Origin: an uncultured Desulfobacteraceae bacterium
Lineage (GTDB): Bacteria > Desulfobacterota > Desulfobacteria > Desulfobacterales > Desulfatirhabdiaceae
Direction of reading: 5' to 3'
Length of the DNA stretch: 64,000 nt
NCBI GenBank assembly: GCA_903953895.1
Contig: CAJBLH010000030.1
Span: 1 to 64,000 of the forward strand
A model generated the notes under the pieces. That model searched no databases and was not told the origin of the DNA. It saw only the letters and a program-made list of their open reading frames with translations. Below are positions 44,315 to 52,882 of the stretch, piece by piece. Within the stretch, counting starts at the first letter, position 1. Every line of letters begins with the position of its first letter. The position numbers and the translations under genes were made by a program.

Positions 44315-45694
44315 TCAAGAAATCAGGCGTTTGATGCCCTCGATCAGCCGGGGTTCATCCGCATCTTTACTCATGGTGTCCAGGCGGATCAAACCGGCTT
44401 TGGTGGTCAGCAGGGTGGATTTTTTCAGATACTTCTCCACTTCAGTGGAACCGGATGCACTGGCGCCGTGCTCGGCAATGGTAATTCCCACCCGGCTGGT
44501 GTACGTCAGCATCTGATTGATGGCAGGAATCGCTTCCTTGCCGTCGATATCCCAATCATCACCGTCTGTACCGTGAAACACGTAAATATTGTAATCCTGT
44601 GCCAGATTTTCTTTGAGAACGATGTCGTTGACCAGCTTGAATGCCGAAGCGACCATGGTTCCACCGGCGACCTGTGAATTGTAATAAGTGTAAAAATCAG
44701 GTACTTCCTTGGCGTCGGTATCATGCAGGATAAATCGGGACTCCACCTGCTTCTCGTATTGATAGAGGAGCCAGGAGTAGATCATCACATGCTGAGCAAC
44801 CACCAGCTCGGTGGGCTTTCCGGACATGGAACCGGAATAATCCCGGAGAAAAAACACCATGGCCTGGGATTCATAGTCTTTTTCTCGGGAAAGAATCCTG
44901 TAAATCTTATCAGCCGGGGATATCAAAAATGTGGACAGATCCAGATCTGTGATGTCCGTTACATTTCCCAGATGAATATTGGTTTCCAGGATTTCTTTCA
45001 GCGTTGCTTTTTTATCCAGAAATTGTCCAAACCCCCGGTGCCTGTCGGTCATGTCGTAAATATAGCGCGTCAGGGATCGTTTTTTGCCTTTTTCTTTTAA
45101 ATTGGGAAGCTCAAATTTTTCTGTAAGTATCTTGCCCAGGTCGTAAGCACTCGATTCCATTTCGTGAGGCCCGCCTTCTCCCTGACCCGGTCCGGCGCCG
45201 CTGCCTTTCTGGGGACGCACCGGCTCTTCGCCGATGATTTCCCCTTCTTCTCCGTCTCCGGAACCACCTTCCGGGGAATCCTGGGATGATTCCTTGAATG
45301 TATTGTCGTGGAACAATTTTTCTTCAACCGTCGTGGGGACCACCACTACCTTGTCCTTGCCGCCCTTGCCAGGCTTGATCAGCCGTCCGACACGGATCTT
45401 TCGGGGAAATCCATCTTTTTCCCGGAGCTTGTCCCGGTCCAGAAGTTCATCGATGGAGCGGAGATGATTGGCCACACATGTCTGCAATGGCGGCATATCC
45501 TGTAAAACCATCAGGTCGTGATATCCGTAAATCGAAGATGGGTGGCTCCGCAATGACGAAGAGCCGTCCCCCGTGTCGATAAGGATGTGGTGGATATTGG
45601 CGGATGAAATTTCTTCACACATGCGGCCGTCTTGTTCCTCGGTGAGCCTCCGATTTTTTAACAGATTATCGCGTTTAACCCGTTCAGATGTCAT
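44315..45694 (-). CDS. YeaH/YhbH family protein (DUF444)
   Basis: The 459-residue protein belongs to the DUF444 family, encoded with PrkA in many bacteria. The C-terminal half is a von Willebrand A-like domain with a MIDAS site DYSGSMSG near residue 285. The middle is low-complexity and acidic to glycine-rich (SPEGGSGDGEEGE, then GAGPGQGEGG), likely a flexible linker. GGAG precedes the ATG at 45694; a GTG one codon earlier is possible. It lies 29 bases after prkA and probably acts as a partner or substrate of the kinase. Confidence 0.9.
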   Translation of the reverse strand: MTSERVKRDNLLKNRRLTEEQDGRMCEEISSANIHHILIDTGDGSSSLRSHPSSIYGYHDLMVLQDMPPLQTCVANHLRSIDELLDRDKLREKDGFPRKIRVGRLIKPGKGGKDKVVVVPTTVEEKLFHDNTFKESSQDSPEGGSGDGEEGEIIGEEPVRPQKGSGAGPGQGEGGPHEMESSAYDLGKILTEKFELPNLKEKGKKRSLTRYIYDMTDRHRGFGQFLDKKATLKEILETNIHLGNVTDITDLDLSTFLISPADKIYRILSREKDYESQAMVFFLRDYSGSMSGKPTELVVAQHVMIYSWLLYQYEKQVESRFILHDTDAKEVPDFYTYYNSQVAGGTMVASAFKLVNDIVLKENLAQDYNIYVFHGTDGDDWDIDGKEAIPAINQMLTYTSRVGITIAEHGASASGSTEVEKYLKKSTLLTTKAGLIRLDTMSKDADEPRLIEGIKRLIS

Positions 45695-45723
45695 CACATC
45701 ATCTCCGCTCCGGTAGGTGGGCG

Positions 45724-47784
45724 TTATTTCTCGTCTTCCTGCGTACAGAAATATTCGATGGTCTTTTGCGCACAGGTTTTACAGTAGCCCAATTTTGTCA
45801 GCATGCTCTGGATCATGCGGTCGTGGAGTTTCTGATTTTCTTCGTTGGTCCGGTTAGCCAGGGCGCCGATCAGGCTGCCGGCCCCGGCAATGTCGGATTT
45901 GAGCCGCACATCGGTAATCGCTTTCACCAGCTCCAGATTGTCCATAAAATCATAATTGGGTTCAACGGATATTTTCTGGCCGTAAATCTTACGGATCGAG
46001 GTTCTGAATGTTTCCCGTTGTTCCCGGGTTTTCAGGCCGATCCGCTCTTCGACGCTGTTGATATAGCGCTCGTCGATTTTCAGAGCCTTCAGCTCTCCGG
46101 TCTGGGGATCCTTGTACTTCCACATCTTGTCCGGTCCCAGGTTTTCCGCATCGATGCCGATGATCATGTTAACATAATTCATGACATCTTTACGGATGGC
46201 CAGCGGTTCATCCATATAGGCATTGAACATTTCGGTCATGATGCGTTCCCGGTACAGCCCTTTGGCGGTCTTGAGATCCTCGAGGTATTTGGCCCGGTCG
46301 TTGGCGTCTCCAACGTAGTCCAGAATGATCCGTTCGATGGCCCGGAACACATCGTACGCAAACATGCACTGCCCCTCGTTGGTTTCCGAGCTTTCCACCA
46401 GTAACTGGATAGACCGGCCTACATTGCGCTGCCCCAGACCTTTCTGGCCGAACCGCTTGGTAATGTCCGGGTCCTGGCTGAGGGTGTCGATCACTTCGGC
46501 CAATGCCTTGATGCTTTTTTCACCGGCCACTTCGCCGGCTGCCAGCTTCATGGTTTCAACCGGCGTCAGTTTCTCGGATCGGGGAAGCCTCGACAGCACG
46601 GCGGCAATGGAGGTGGCATAATTCAGGTTGGGGTCCTGATGCAGATATTCCCGGGTAAGGGTGGTGCGGGTTTCGCTGCCGACGGCATATGCCGTCAGCT
46701 CTTTCTGCTGCCGGTAATTGGTGTTATGGGTCACATAGCTGAGCCGGCACCGGTCGACGATGGGCGCTTCTTCTTTTTCCGACAGGAACCGGTTGAATTC
46801 GGAGTTGTTGCTGGTGGCGATGATCAGGGTGTCGATCGGCCATTTGAACCCGTCGATTTCAATGGTACGGTTTTGAATCACCCCCAGATATACCTGAACG
46901 AGATCTTTTTTGTTCTTGAAAATTTCATCGCTGAAATGAATGCCGCCGCCGGCAACCCTTGCCAGTGCCCCCCGACGCAGATCGAACCGGTAGGGGTTGT
47001 GCGTGTCGGTGATGTGCATCAGGCGCTGAATGGATTCCTCTCCAAGAAGATCGACCGCCGATGAGGTGATTTTATCCTTGGCCGAATACTTTCCGGTAAC
47101 GGTGCCGAGGCTTTCGATCAGCGGCACAGGCATGATCTCGACAAAATTGAGCATCTCGGAAAGATCGCCGGATGTATAATTTCGGATATCATTCCATATA
47201 TAAGCCGTACAGGCGCCCAGGGGACGATAATTATCGTAGAGCGTTTCGATTTCCCCGTCTGAAAAGCCGGCTTCCCGAGACAGAAAAGCCTTGTTTTCGT
47301 CTGGATCATCAAAAAAATTCATGGCGAGAATCATGGGGTCTTCATATGTCTGGGATTCGATGGTGGTGATCTTACCGTAACTTCCCAGGCGGTCCATGCG
47401 GATAAACCGAAACGTATATTTTCGGTTTTCTTCCAGATAAAGAAATTGTCGATATTTCGTACAGAGAAATTCGACAAAAAAAGTTTTACCGTTTCCGGGT
47501 TCTCCGACCAGAACATAGGCCATTTCTTTGGATGATCCGCCTTCAGCGGCATCTTTGACATAGGATACGAAACTGTTGAGTTCGTCGTACATGCCGATGA
47601 TATGTTTTTTGCCGGAACGAAAGATGCCGAAATCATAAGTGGTTTTTCCATTGACCACCACTTTGCTGATCTCATCGTTTAAAATCATCCTGGCAACACT
47701 CTGAAAAGCATTTTCAAAACATCGCTTTCCGGATTTGACCGCTACCAGGTGATGGTTCAGTGAGTTGGTTCGTCCGTTGTCCAT
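45724..47784 (-). CDS. prkA: Serine protein kinase PrkA (YeaG)
   Basis: This 686-residue protein is the canonical PrkA: an AAA domain with Walker A GEPGNGKT (94-101) and the following PrkA kinase-like domain, including DERYINSVEERIGLKTREQRE (in two parts) and the final AITDVRLKSDIAGAGSL. PrkA is a stress-linked protein kinase or AAA protease-like regulator. GGGGAGGT precedes the ATG. It heads the minus-strand operon prkA-yeaH-spoVR-second prkA-like gene. Upstream the AMIN gene lies 79 bases away on the same strand. Confidence 0.93.
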   Translation of the reverse strand: MDNGRTNSLNHHLVAVKSGKRCFENAFQSVARMILNDEISKVVVNGKTTYDFGIFRSGKKHIIGMYDELNSFVSYVKDAAEGGSSKEMAYVLVGEPGNGKTFFVEFLCTKYRQFLYLEENRKYTFRFIRMDRLGSYGKITTIESQTYEDPMILAMNFFDDPDENKAFLSREAGFSDGEIETLYDNYRPLGACTAYIWNDIRNYTSGDLSEMLNFVEIMPVPLIESLGTVTGKYSAKDKITSSAVDLLGEESIQRLMHITDTHNPYRFDLRRGALARVAGGGIHFSDEIFKNKKDLVQVYLGVIQNRTIEIDGFKWPIDTLIIATSNNSEFNRFLSEKEEAPIVDRCRLSYVTHNTNYRQQKELTAYAVGSETRTTLTREYLHQDPNLNYATSIAAVLSRLPRSEKLTPVETMKLAAGEVAGEKSIKALAEVIDTLSQDPDITKRFGQKGLGQRNVGRSIQLLVESSETNEGQCMFAYDVFRAIERIILDYVGDANDRAKYLEDLKTAKGLYRERIMTEMFNAYMDEPLAIRKDVMNYVNMIIGIDAENLGPDKMWKYKDPQTGELKALKIDERYINSVEERIGLKTREQRETFRTSIRKIYGQKISVEPNYDFMDNLELVKAITDVRLKSDIAGAGSLIGALANRTNEENQKLHDRMIQSMLTKLGYCKTCAQKTIEYFCTQEDEK

Positions 47785-47863
47785 GTAACCTCCCCTTCAG
47801 TGCCTCCGCATCAGTCAATCGAGCTGAAATCGGAGATGATTTTTAAAAAGTCCTTTTCGACGA

Positions 47864-48370
47864 TCAGGACTTTTCACGAATAATCAGCGAATAGCGATTG
47901 TCTTTTTCATAATACAATTGTTCCACTTCATAATCATGGTTGGGCGCCAGATCCAGAACAATCCGGGATTTTGGCTCCGGCGGGGGATGAATCCCCGTTC
48001 GAATCTGCAAGATATATTTTCCATTCACGCCGATCGTCCGTTGAATGGTTCTTGCCATGCGGACATCCGGAAAATCGCAGACGATTCTTGGAGAATCTCC
48101 TTCAATGACCTGTGCTACCGGCGGAAAATTACCCGTCAGAACGATGTCGATGGTTTCTCCAGAAGAAGATGTGATGTCAGCATTGATTGAAAGGATTTTT
48201 CTGGAAGCGGTGTCCGAATCTTTCTGGGAAATCATCACGCTTTTTTTACGGTGCCCTGCGGCATAAATGGTATCGAAGAGCGCAATCTGTTCAACCAGAA
48301 GCAGCACGAACCCGAGCAGCAGCACCCGCCTTGTTTTCGATATGATCTGTCTGATACGAATACACGTCAT
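47864..48370 (-). CDS. AMIN domain periplasmic protein
   Basis: The 168-residue protein has one N-terminal hydrophobic segment (about 14-32) acting as a signal peptide or anchor. An AMIN domain follows (DIVLTGNFPPVAQVIEGDSPRIVCDFPDV in two parts, then IGVNGKYILQIRTG). AMIN domains target periplasmic amidases and secretins to peptidoglycan. This protein has no enzymatic domain. The ATG at 48370 follows GGGAGGT; the frame extends to 48430 without signal features. It lies 37 bases after cydB and may share its transcript. Confidence 0.7.
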   Translation of the reverse strand: MTCIRIRQIISKTRRVLLLGFVLLLVEQIALFDTIYAAGHRKKSVMISQKDSDTASRKILSINADITSSSGETIDIVLTGNFPPVAQVIEGDSPRIVCDFPDVRMARTIQRTIGVNGKYILQIRTGIHPPPEPKSRIVLDLAPNHDYEVEQLYYEKDNRYSLIIREKS

Positions 48371-48407
48371 AAGCGTACCTCCCGATTCTGACAAAATGAC
48401 CTGAATC

Positions 48408-49406
48408 CTATGATTCATAACCTTCCCCATAAACGATTTTGCCGTGAAACACCCGGTAGCTATAGCAGATATAACCCAGTACCACCGGTAATATCAACGC
48501 AACACCCCAGAGGGTAAACAACAGTGTTTCACGCTGAGCGGCTGCATCATAAACCGTGATTCCAGGAAGAACAGCATAAGGGAAAATGGCGGACTGGAGG
48601 GCAAGATAGGCGGATAAAAAGACCATCAAACTCCATATAAACGGCTGAATTTCACTGCGGTTTTTCAACTGAGCGAATAAAAAGAAAAAGGATGTCACTC
48701 CCAGAACCGGAAATATCCAGACAAAATACACCCTGGGCCTGCTCAGCCAGGTGTCGACGATTTCCGGATTGTGAGACGGCGTCCAAACAAAGACCACAGC
48801 CACAAAAATCGCAACCCCGCAAGCCGCCAGAAATGCCTGACGATACGCACGCGCCTGAACCGGGCCTGTGGTTTTGATAATCACGTAGGTGGCTCCCAGC
48901 AGCATATATCCGACCACCAGCGCCGCACCGGTCATGAGAGAAAACGGTGTCAGCCAGTCAAACGGCCCGCCGGCAAAGAGGTTGTTGCGGACCTGAATAC
49001 CGGAAAGATATCCGCCCAGGGTCATTCCCTGGGCAAATGCGGCGACGAGGCTGCCCCAGAAGAAAGCTTGATTCCATATCTTTTTATGGTGGGCGTGAGC
49101 CCGGAATTCAAAGGCGACGCCGCGAAAAATCAGGCCGAAGAGAAATGTCAGCAGCGGGATGTACAGAGCACTGAACAGCACCGTGTAAACCATGGGAAAT
49201 GATGCAAACAGAGCGCCTCCGCCGAAAACGATCCATGTCTGATTAGCGTCCCAGACCGGGGCAATGGTGCCGATCAACACATCCTGCTCCATTTCATTTC
49301 GAGCGCTGGGAAACAGCAGTCCGACACCCAGACTGAATCCATCCAGCAGGACATAGAGAATCACGACCAATCCGACCAGAAATACCCACAGGTGAATCAG
49401 ATGCAT
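48408..49406 (-). CDS. cydB: Cytochrome bd quinol oxidase subunit II
   Basis: The 332-residue membrane protein has eight to nine hydrophobic helices. Early family motifs are YVLLDGFSLGVGLLFP, APVWDANQTWIVFGGGALFASFP (in two parts) and LIFRGVAFEFR. With CydA it reduces oxygen to water using quinol, with very high affinity; in sulfate reducers this protects against oxygen. Its start overlaps the cydA stop by 10 bases. cydDC (assembly) is not adjacent. Confidence 0.95.
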   Translation of the reverse strand: MHLIHLWVFLVGLVVILYVLLDGFSLGVGLLFPSARNEMEQDVLIGTIAPVWDANQTWIVFGGGALFASFPMVYTVLFSALYIPLLTFLFGLIFRGVAFEFRAHAHHKKIWNQAFFWGSLVAAFAQGMTLGGYLSGIQVRNNLFAGGPFDWLTPFSLMTGAALVVGYMLLGATYVIIKTTGPVQARAYRQAFLAACGVAIFVAVVFVWTPSHNPEIVDTWLSRPRVYFVWIFPVLGVTSFFFLFAQLKNRSEIQPFIWSLMVFLSAYLALQSAIFPYAVLPGITVYDAAAQRETLLFTLWGVALILPVVLGYICYSYRVFHGKIVYGEGYES

Positions 49407-50800
49407 GCGTCCCCCTCCTTTTCAGGGTTGATAAATTCTGCATCCGCCGCCTGAACTCCTGATGAGAGCTGCAGATGCGGTATCGGGCTGGTAAGATCCG
49501 GCCCACGGTGAAGGGTTTTCAGGGTAAAATAGAAATAGCTGCCGCCCAGGACGGCGAAGAAAATCATGAACATGGACAGCGACCAGATCACATTTCCGGC
49601 GGCAATGGGTGAGACACTGTCTGTTGTTCGCATCAAACCATAGACAGTCCAGGGCTGGCGGCCGAATTCAGCCGTGATCCATCCGATGATGGTGGCGGCA
49701 AAGCCGAGCGGTTGAACGACAACCAGGGTTTTGTAGAAAAACGGTGTATCAAATAGACGTTTTCGAAGGGCCAGAAACCCAGCCCAGATCATGACCGCCA
49801 TAAACAGAAAACCGATACCGACCATGATCCGAAAACTCCAGAACGTAACGGCGGCATTGGGGCGGTCGGGTGCGGGAAATTCTTTTAAGCCGATCACCTT
49901 CCCGTTCAGAGAATGGGTGGTCAGCAGACTCAGCATGCCGGGGATGGTGACCTCAAAGCGGTTTTTCTCGGCAACCATGTCCGGAAAGGCAAATGCCACA
50001 AATGCTGCCCCGCCCTGGGTATTGGTATTCCAGTGCGCTTCCATGGCCGCCAGTTTGGCCGGCTGGTGCTTGGCGACATTTTGACCTTTAAAATCTCCGA
50101 CGATCACCTGAAGCGGGGCAATGGCCGCAGCCATTATCAGCGCCAGAGATAAGGATCGCCGATAGAATATGTCACTTTTATTTTTCAGCAGAAACCATGC
50201 ACATATCCCGGCCACGGCAAAAGCTGCGGTTTCATAGGAAGCCAGCAGCATGTGCATCAGGTGCGTGGGAAATGATGGATTGAAGATGGCATCCATAAAA
50301 CTGGTGACCCGGAATCGGCCGTCAATCAGTTCATAGCCCGCAGGGGTCTGCATCCAGGCATTGGCAGCCATGATCCAGAAGGCGGAAAGTGATGCGCCGA
50401 CCGCCACCAGGCATGTGGACATGAAATGAACCGTTGGCGACACCTTTTTCCAGCCGAAAAGCATGATGCCCAGAAAGCCGGCTTCCAGAAAAAAGGCGGT
50501 CATGCCTTCATAAGCCATGAGCGGCGCAAAAACATTGGATACGGCCTGTGAAAACCGGGCGAAATTGGTTCCGAATTCAAATTCCAGGGTGATACCGCTG
50601 ACAACGCCGACAGCAAAATGAATGGCGAATATTCGAACCCAGAAGCGGTACATGCGGTAGTACAGGGCGTTTTGGGTACGCAGCCAGAGCCATTCCACGA
50701 TGACGAGATACAGCGCCAGGCCGATGGTCAGGGTGGGAAAGACGATATGAAAGGCGGTGGTCAGACCAAACTGAATTCGGGAAAGCAGAACGACATCCAT
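49397..50800 (-). CDS. cydA: Cytochrome bd quinol oxidase subunit I
   Basis: The 467-residue subunit holds the hemes b and d and the quinol site. RIQFGLTTAFHIVFPTLTIG carries an early heme-ligand His. GFLGIMLFGWKKVSP, MQTPAGYELIDGRF and GRQPWTVYGLMRT are further family motifs. The length suggests a short quinol-binding Q-loop of the kind found outside enterobacteria. GAGG precedes the ATG at 50800; the upstream in-frame start at 50833 is less likely. It is the first gene of cydAB, with two hairpins and a promoter in the leader. Confidence 0.95.
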   Translation of the reverse strand: MDVVLLSRIQFGLTTAFHIVFPTLTIGLALYLVIVEWLWLRTQNALYYRMYRFWVRIFAIHFAVGVVSGITLEFEFGTNFARFSQAVSNVFAPLMAYEGMTAFFLEAGFLGIMLFGWKKVSPTVHFMSTCLVAVGASLSAFWIMAANAWMQTPAGYELIDGRFRVTSFMDAIFNPSFPTHLMHMLLASYETAAFAVAGICAWFLLKNKSDIFYRRSLSLALIMAAAIAPLQVIVGDFKGQNVAKHQPAKLAAMEAHWNTNTQGGAAFVAFAFPDMVAEKNRFEVTIPGMLSLLTTHSLNGKVIGLKEFPAPDRPNAAVTFWSFRIMVGIGFLFMAVMIWAGFLALRKRLFDTPFFYKTLVVVQPLGFAATIIGWITAEFGRQPWTVYGLMRTTDSVSPIAAGNVIWSLSMFMIFFAVLGGSYFYFTLKTLHRGPDLTSPIPHLQLSSGVQAADAEFINPEKEGDACI

Positions 50801-50827
50801 GGATACCTCGCTGATAGCATGGTTAAG

Positions 50828-50856
50828 GCGCAAGGACGCCGCTACAGACCTTGCGC
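50828..50856 (-). promoter_or_regulatory. Hairpin in the cydA leader
   Basis: Perfect 8-base arms GCGCAAGG and CCTTGCGC with a 13-base loop, about 28 bases before the cydA start, so within the transcribed leader. It may be a site for redox or growth-phase control, or simply an mRNA structure. Confidence 0.4.
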
Positions 50857-50900
50857 AGTGGAGAGATCGTGTATGCTTTTGATCGCGGCTTGCAATGATA

Positions 50901-50931
50901 TATAGCCTTCATGACTGTCTTGGAGGCTATA
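50901..50931 (-). promoter_or_regulatory. Second inverted repeat in the cydA leader
   Basis: Arms TATAGCC and GGCTATA (7 bases) with a 17-base spacer, between the proposed promoter and cydA. It could be an operator or a weak hairpin. Confidence 0.35.
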
Positions 50932-50961
50932 GCTTTAAATATACCTGAGGCCACTACCTTA

Positions 50962-50990
50962 TAATTAACGGCTTTAGCGCTTTATTTCAA
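50962..50990 (-). promoter_or_regulatory. Candidate cydAB promoter
   Basis: On the minus strand TTGAAA (50985-50990), 17 bases, TAATTA (50962-50967), about 160 bases upstream of cydA. Confidence 0.4.
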
Positions 50991-51077
50991 GTGAAATATG
51001 ACGGCGTCTGAAACATTGATGTCCATGACCAGCCAATGCAAATGGAGACAGCATGAAAGCCTGGCTGCAACCATTGT

Positions 51078-51686
51078 TCAATAAATGAAATCAATGGTGT
51101 ACCAGTCGGTTTCAAAATCCCATAGGGAAATGAAGAAGAATACGTAGTGCAGGTAAAATGGAAGTGTCAGCTTGCTGAGCTGGGCTTTGGCCTTGACTTG
51201 ATATTGTCTGCCTTTTTCTAGCTTGTTCAGGCTGATGACCTTTAGACCATCGACATCCGTCATCAATTTCTGAGCTTCCTGCAGAGACTGGGCCGTGCGG
51301 ATTTTGCCATTTTCCCATGAGCGTTCCACGACAAATTCTTTTTTAAGGTTGTTATATTTGATGGAGTTGACGACTTCAATATTCGCAATGGCCTTGTCAA
51401 ACCATATGGAACGCTTTTGGTAGAGTTTTATGAAAAACGAAAATGATGCCGGAACACCGCTCATGATGGCATTGACGGTCTGTTCTCGAAAGGCGCCCTC
51501 TACGTTCAGATAAACAAGAAGATCGTTGCTGGTGTTGGTGACGATCAGATTCGAGAGGGTGGCGTCCTGGGCTGCACAGGGTATCTGAATCAGAAGCACA
51601 AAACTCATCAGAATGGCGCCGGCCGATAACTTCAAGCGGTTTGACCAGGAATGGTTGATCTTAGCAGCAGGCGGCATTGAACCCAT
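51078..51686 (-). CDS. DUF4390 family exported protein
   Basis: The 202-residue protein starts with a basic then hydrophobic signal (about 18-39, ending PCAAQ) and continues with the DUF4390 domain: LVYLNVEGAFREQ, then VNAIMSGVPASFSFFIKLYQKR, and a final FFFISLWDFETDWYTIDFIY (the latter two each read in two parts). DUF4390 is found in Desulfobacterota and other proteobacteria and has no assigned function. Here it overlaps the lpxC stop by 26 bases. Its position after lpxC hints at envelope function. Confidence 0.75.
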   Translation of the reverse strand: MGSMPPAAKINHSWSNRLKLSAGAILMSFVLLIQIPCAAQDATLSNLIVTNTSNDLLVYLNVEGAFREQTVNAIMSGVPASFSFFIKLYQKRSIWFDKAIANIEVVNSIKYNNLKKEFVVERSWENGKIRTAQSLQEAQKLMTDVDGLKVISLNKLEKGRQYQVKAKAQLSKLTLPFYLHYVFFFISLWDFETDWYTIDFIY

Positions 51687-52560
51687 TCTTGTTCCAGTTG
51701 TCAGGAATCACGTAGGTTTCCCAGGATGATTTTTCTGAAAAGAATTTTTCCAGAAATGCATGATGAAATGCATGACCGGATTTATGGGTGATAATATGAC
51801 CCACAAGAGGAAGGCCTAAGAGCGAAAAATCACCGATGCAGTCCAGGAGCTTATGACGGACGAATTCATCATGAAACCGGAGCCCGTCCGTGTTCAACAC
51901 ACAATCTTTATCCACCACAACCGCATTATCCAGTGAGCCGCCCTTTGCCAGGCCGAATCGCTTCAACTGCTCGATCTCATGAAGAAATCCGAATGTTCGG
52001 GCGCTACATATCTCATTTTCGAAAAGTTGATCCGTTATTTCCATCGAAAATGTCTGTTTTTGAATCAACGGATGGTCATATTCGATGGAACAGGTGATTT
52101 TATAAACTGGATAAGGAAGGATGGAAACCGATTTGCCGTCTTTTTCAAGGGCAATGGGTTTTTTGATCAGAAAAACGCATTTGGGACCGTCCTGCTCCAC
52201 GATACCGGCATCCCGGATCAGCCGGGTAAACGGCGCAGCACTGCCATCCATAATGGGCATTTCGTGCGCATCGACTTCTACCAGGGCATTATCGATCGAA
52301 AGCCCGGCAAAGCTGGCCATCAGATGTTCGATAGTGGACACGATGAACCCCTCGACACCGATTACGGTTGCCAGGCTCGTGTCTACAACTCTGTTGAATC
52401 GGGCGGAAATGCAGGGCGAATCCTGAAGATCGGTCCGGATAAATTTGATGCCATGATTGATCGGGGCCGGCTTTATCTTCAGGTTGACTTTTCTGCCTGA
52501 ATGAACGCCCACGCCGGAACAGCTTGTGGCTCTGGCTAAAGTTCTCTGGCGGCAATACAT
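51661..52560 (-). CDS. lpxC: UDP-3-O-acyl-N-acetylglucosamine deacetylase
   Basis: LpxC performs the committed step of lipid A synthesis in the cytoplasm, so the organism has a lipopolysaccharide outer membrane. The 299-residue product carries zinc ligands H79 (STIEHLMAS), H236 and D240 (HKLLDCIGD), and the conserved EVDAHEMPIMDGSA. GAAAGGAG is well spaced before the ATG at 52560; the open frame to 52623 adds no family sequence. In the 322-base gap to the divergent hydantoinase gene, a TATAAT (52643-52648, minus strand) is a likely -10 for lpxC with a weak -35. Confidence 0.95.
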   Translation of the reverse strand: MYCRQRTLARATSCSGVGVHSGRKVNLKIKPAPINHGIKFIRTDLQDSPCISARFNRVVDTSLATVIGVEGFIVSTIEHLMASFAGLSIDNALVEVDAHEMPIMDGSAAPFTRLIRDAGIVEQDGPKCVFLIKKPIALEKDGKSVSILPYPVYKITCSIEYDHPLIQKQTFSMEITDQLFENEICSARTFGFLHEIEQLKRFGLAKGGSLDNAVVVDKDCVLNTDGLRFHDEFVRHKLLDCIGDFSLLGLPLVGHIITHKSGHAFHHAFLEKFFSEKSSWETYVIPDNWNKNGFNAACC

Positions 52561-52767
52561 GCCACTCCTTTCTTCTATTAAGTTCTTTGCGTACGGAATG
52601 ATTTTCATTCGCCAGGACGACACTCAGTATCCTAAATGTGTTATTATAAATTGTTTTTGCAGGAAAAACCATCACTTTTATACGAAAGCGCAGCTTTTCC
52701 CTATCGTGCTGTAAGCCGCTTAGTTCCAATTAAGAAAATGTTTTTCCAAGAAATTTTTCCGCGCTTA

Positions 52768-52796
52768 TTGACATTGTTCCCTGCTTTGGATACTGT
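52768..52796 (+). promoter_or_regulatory. Promoter of the hydantoinase-deacetylase gene group
   Basis: TTGACA (52768-52773), 17 bases, TACTGT (52791-52796), about 87 bases before the hydantoinase-like gene. The gene-free stretch 52561-52882 holds this, the presumed lpxC promoter and nothing else I can recognise. Confidence 0.5.
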
Positions 52797-52882
52797 AATC
52801 GCCTATTCAGACGAAAAAAATTGACGCTTTTCATATATTTCCCTTCCCGCAGCATGGGGAATGAACGCTACCAGGAAAAACA

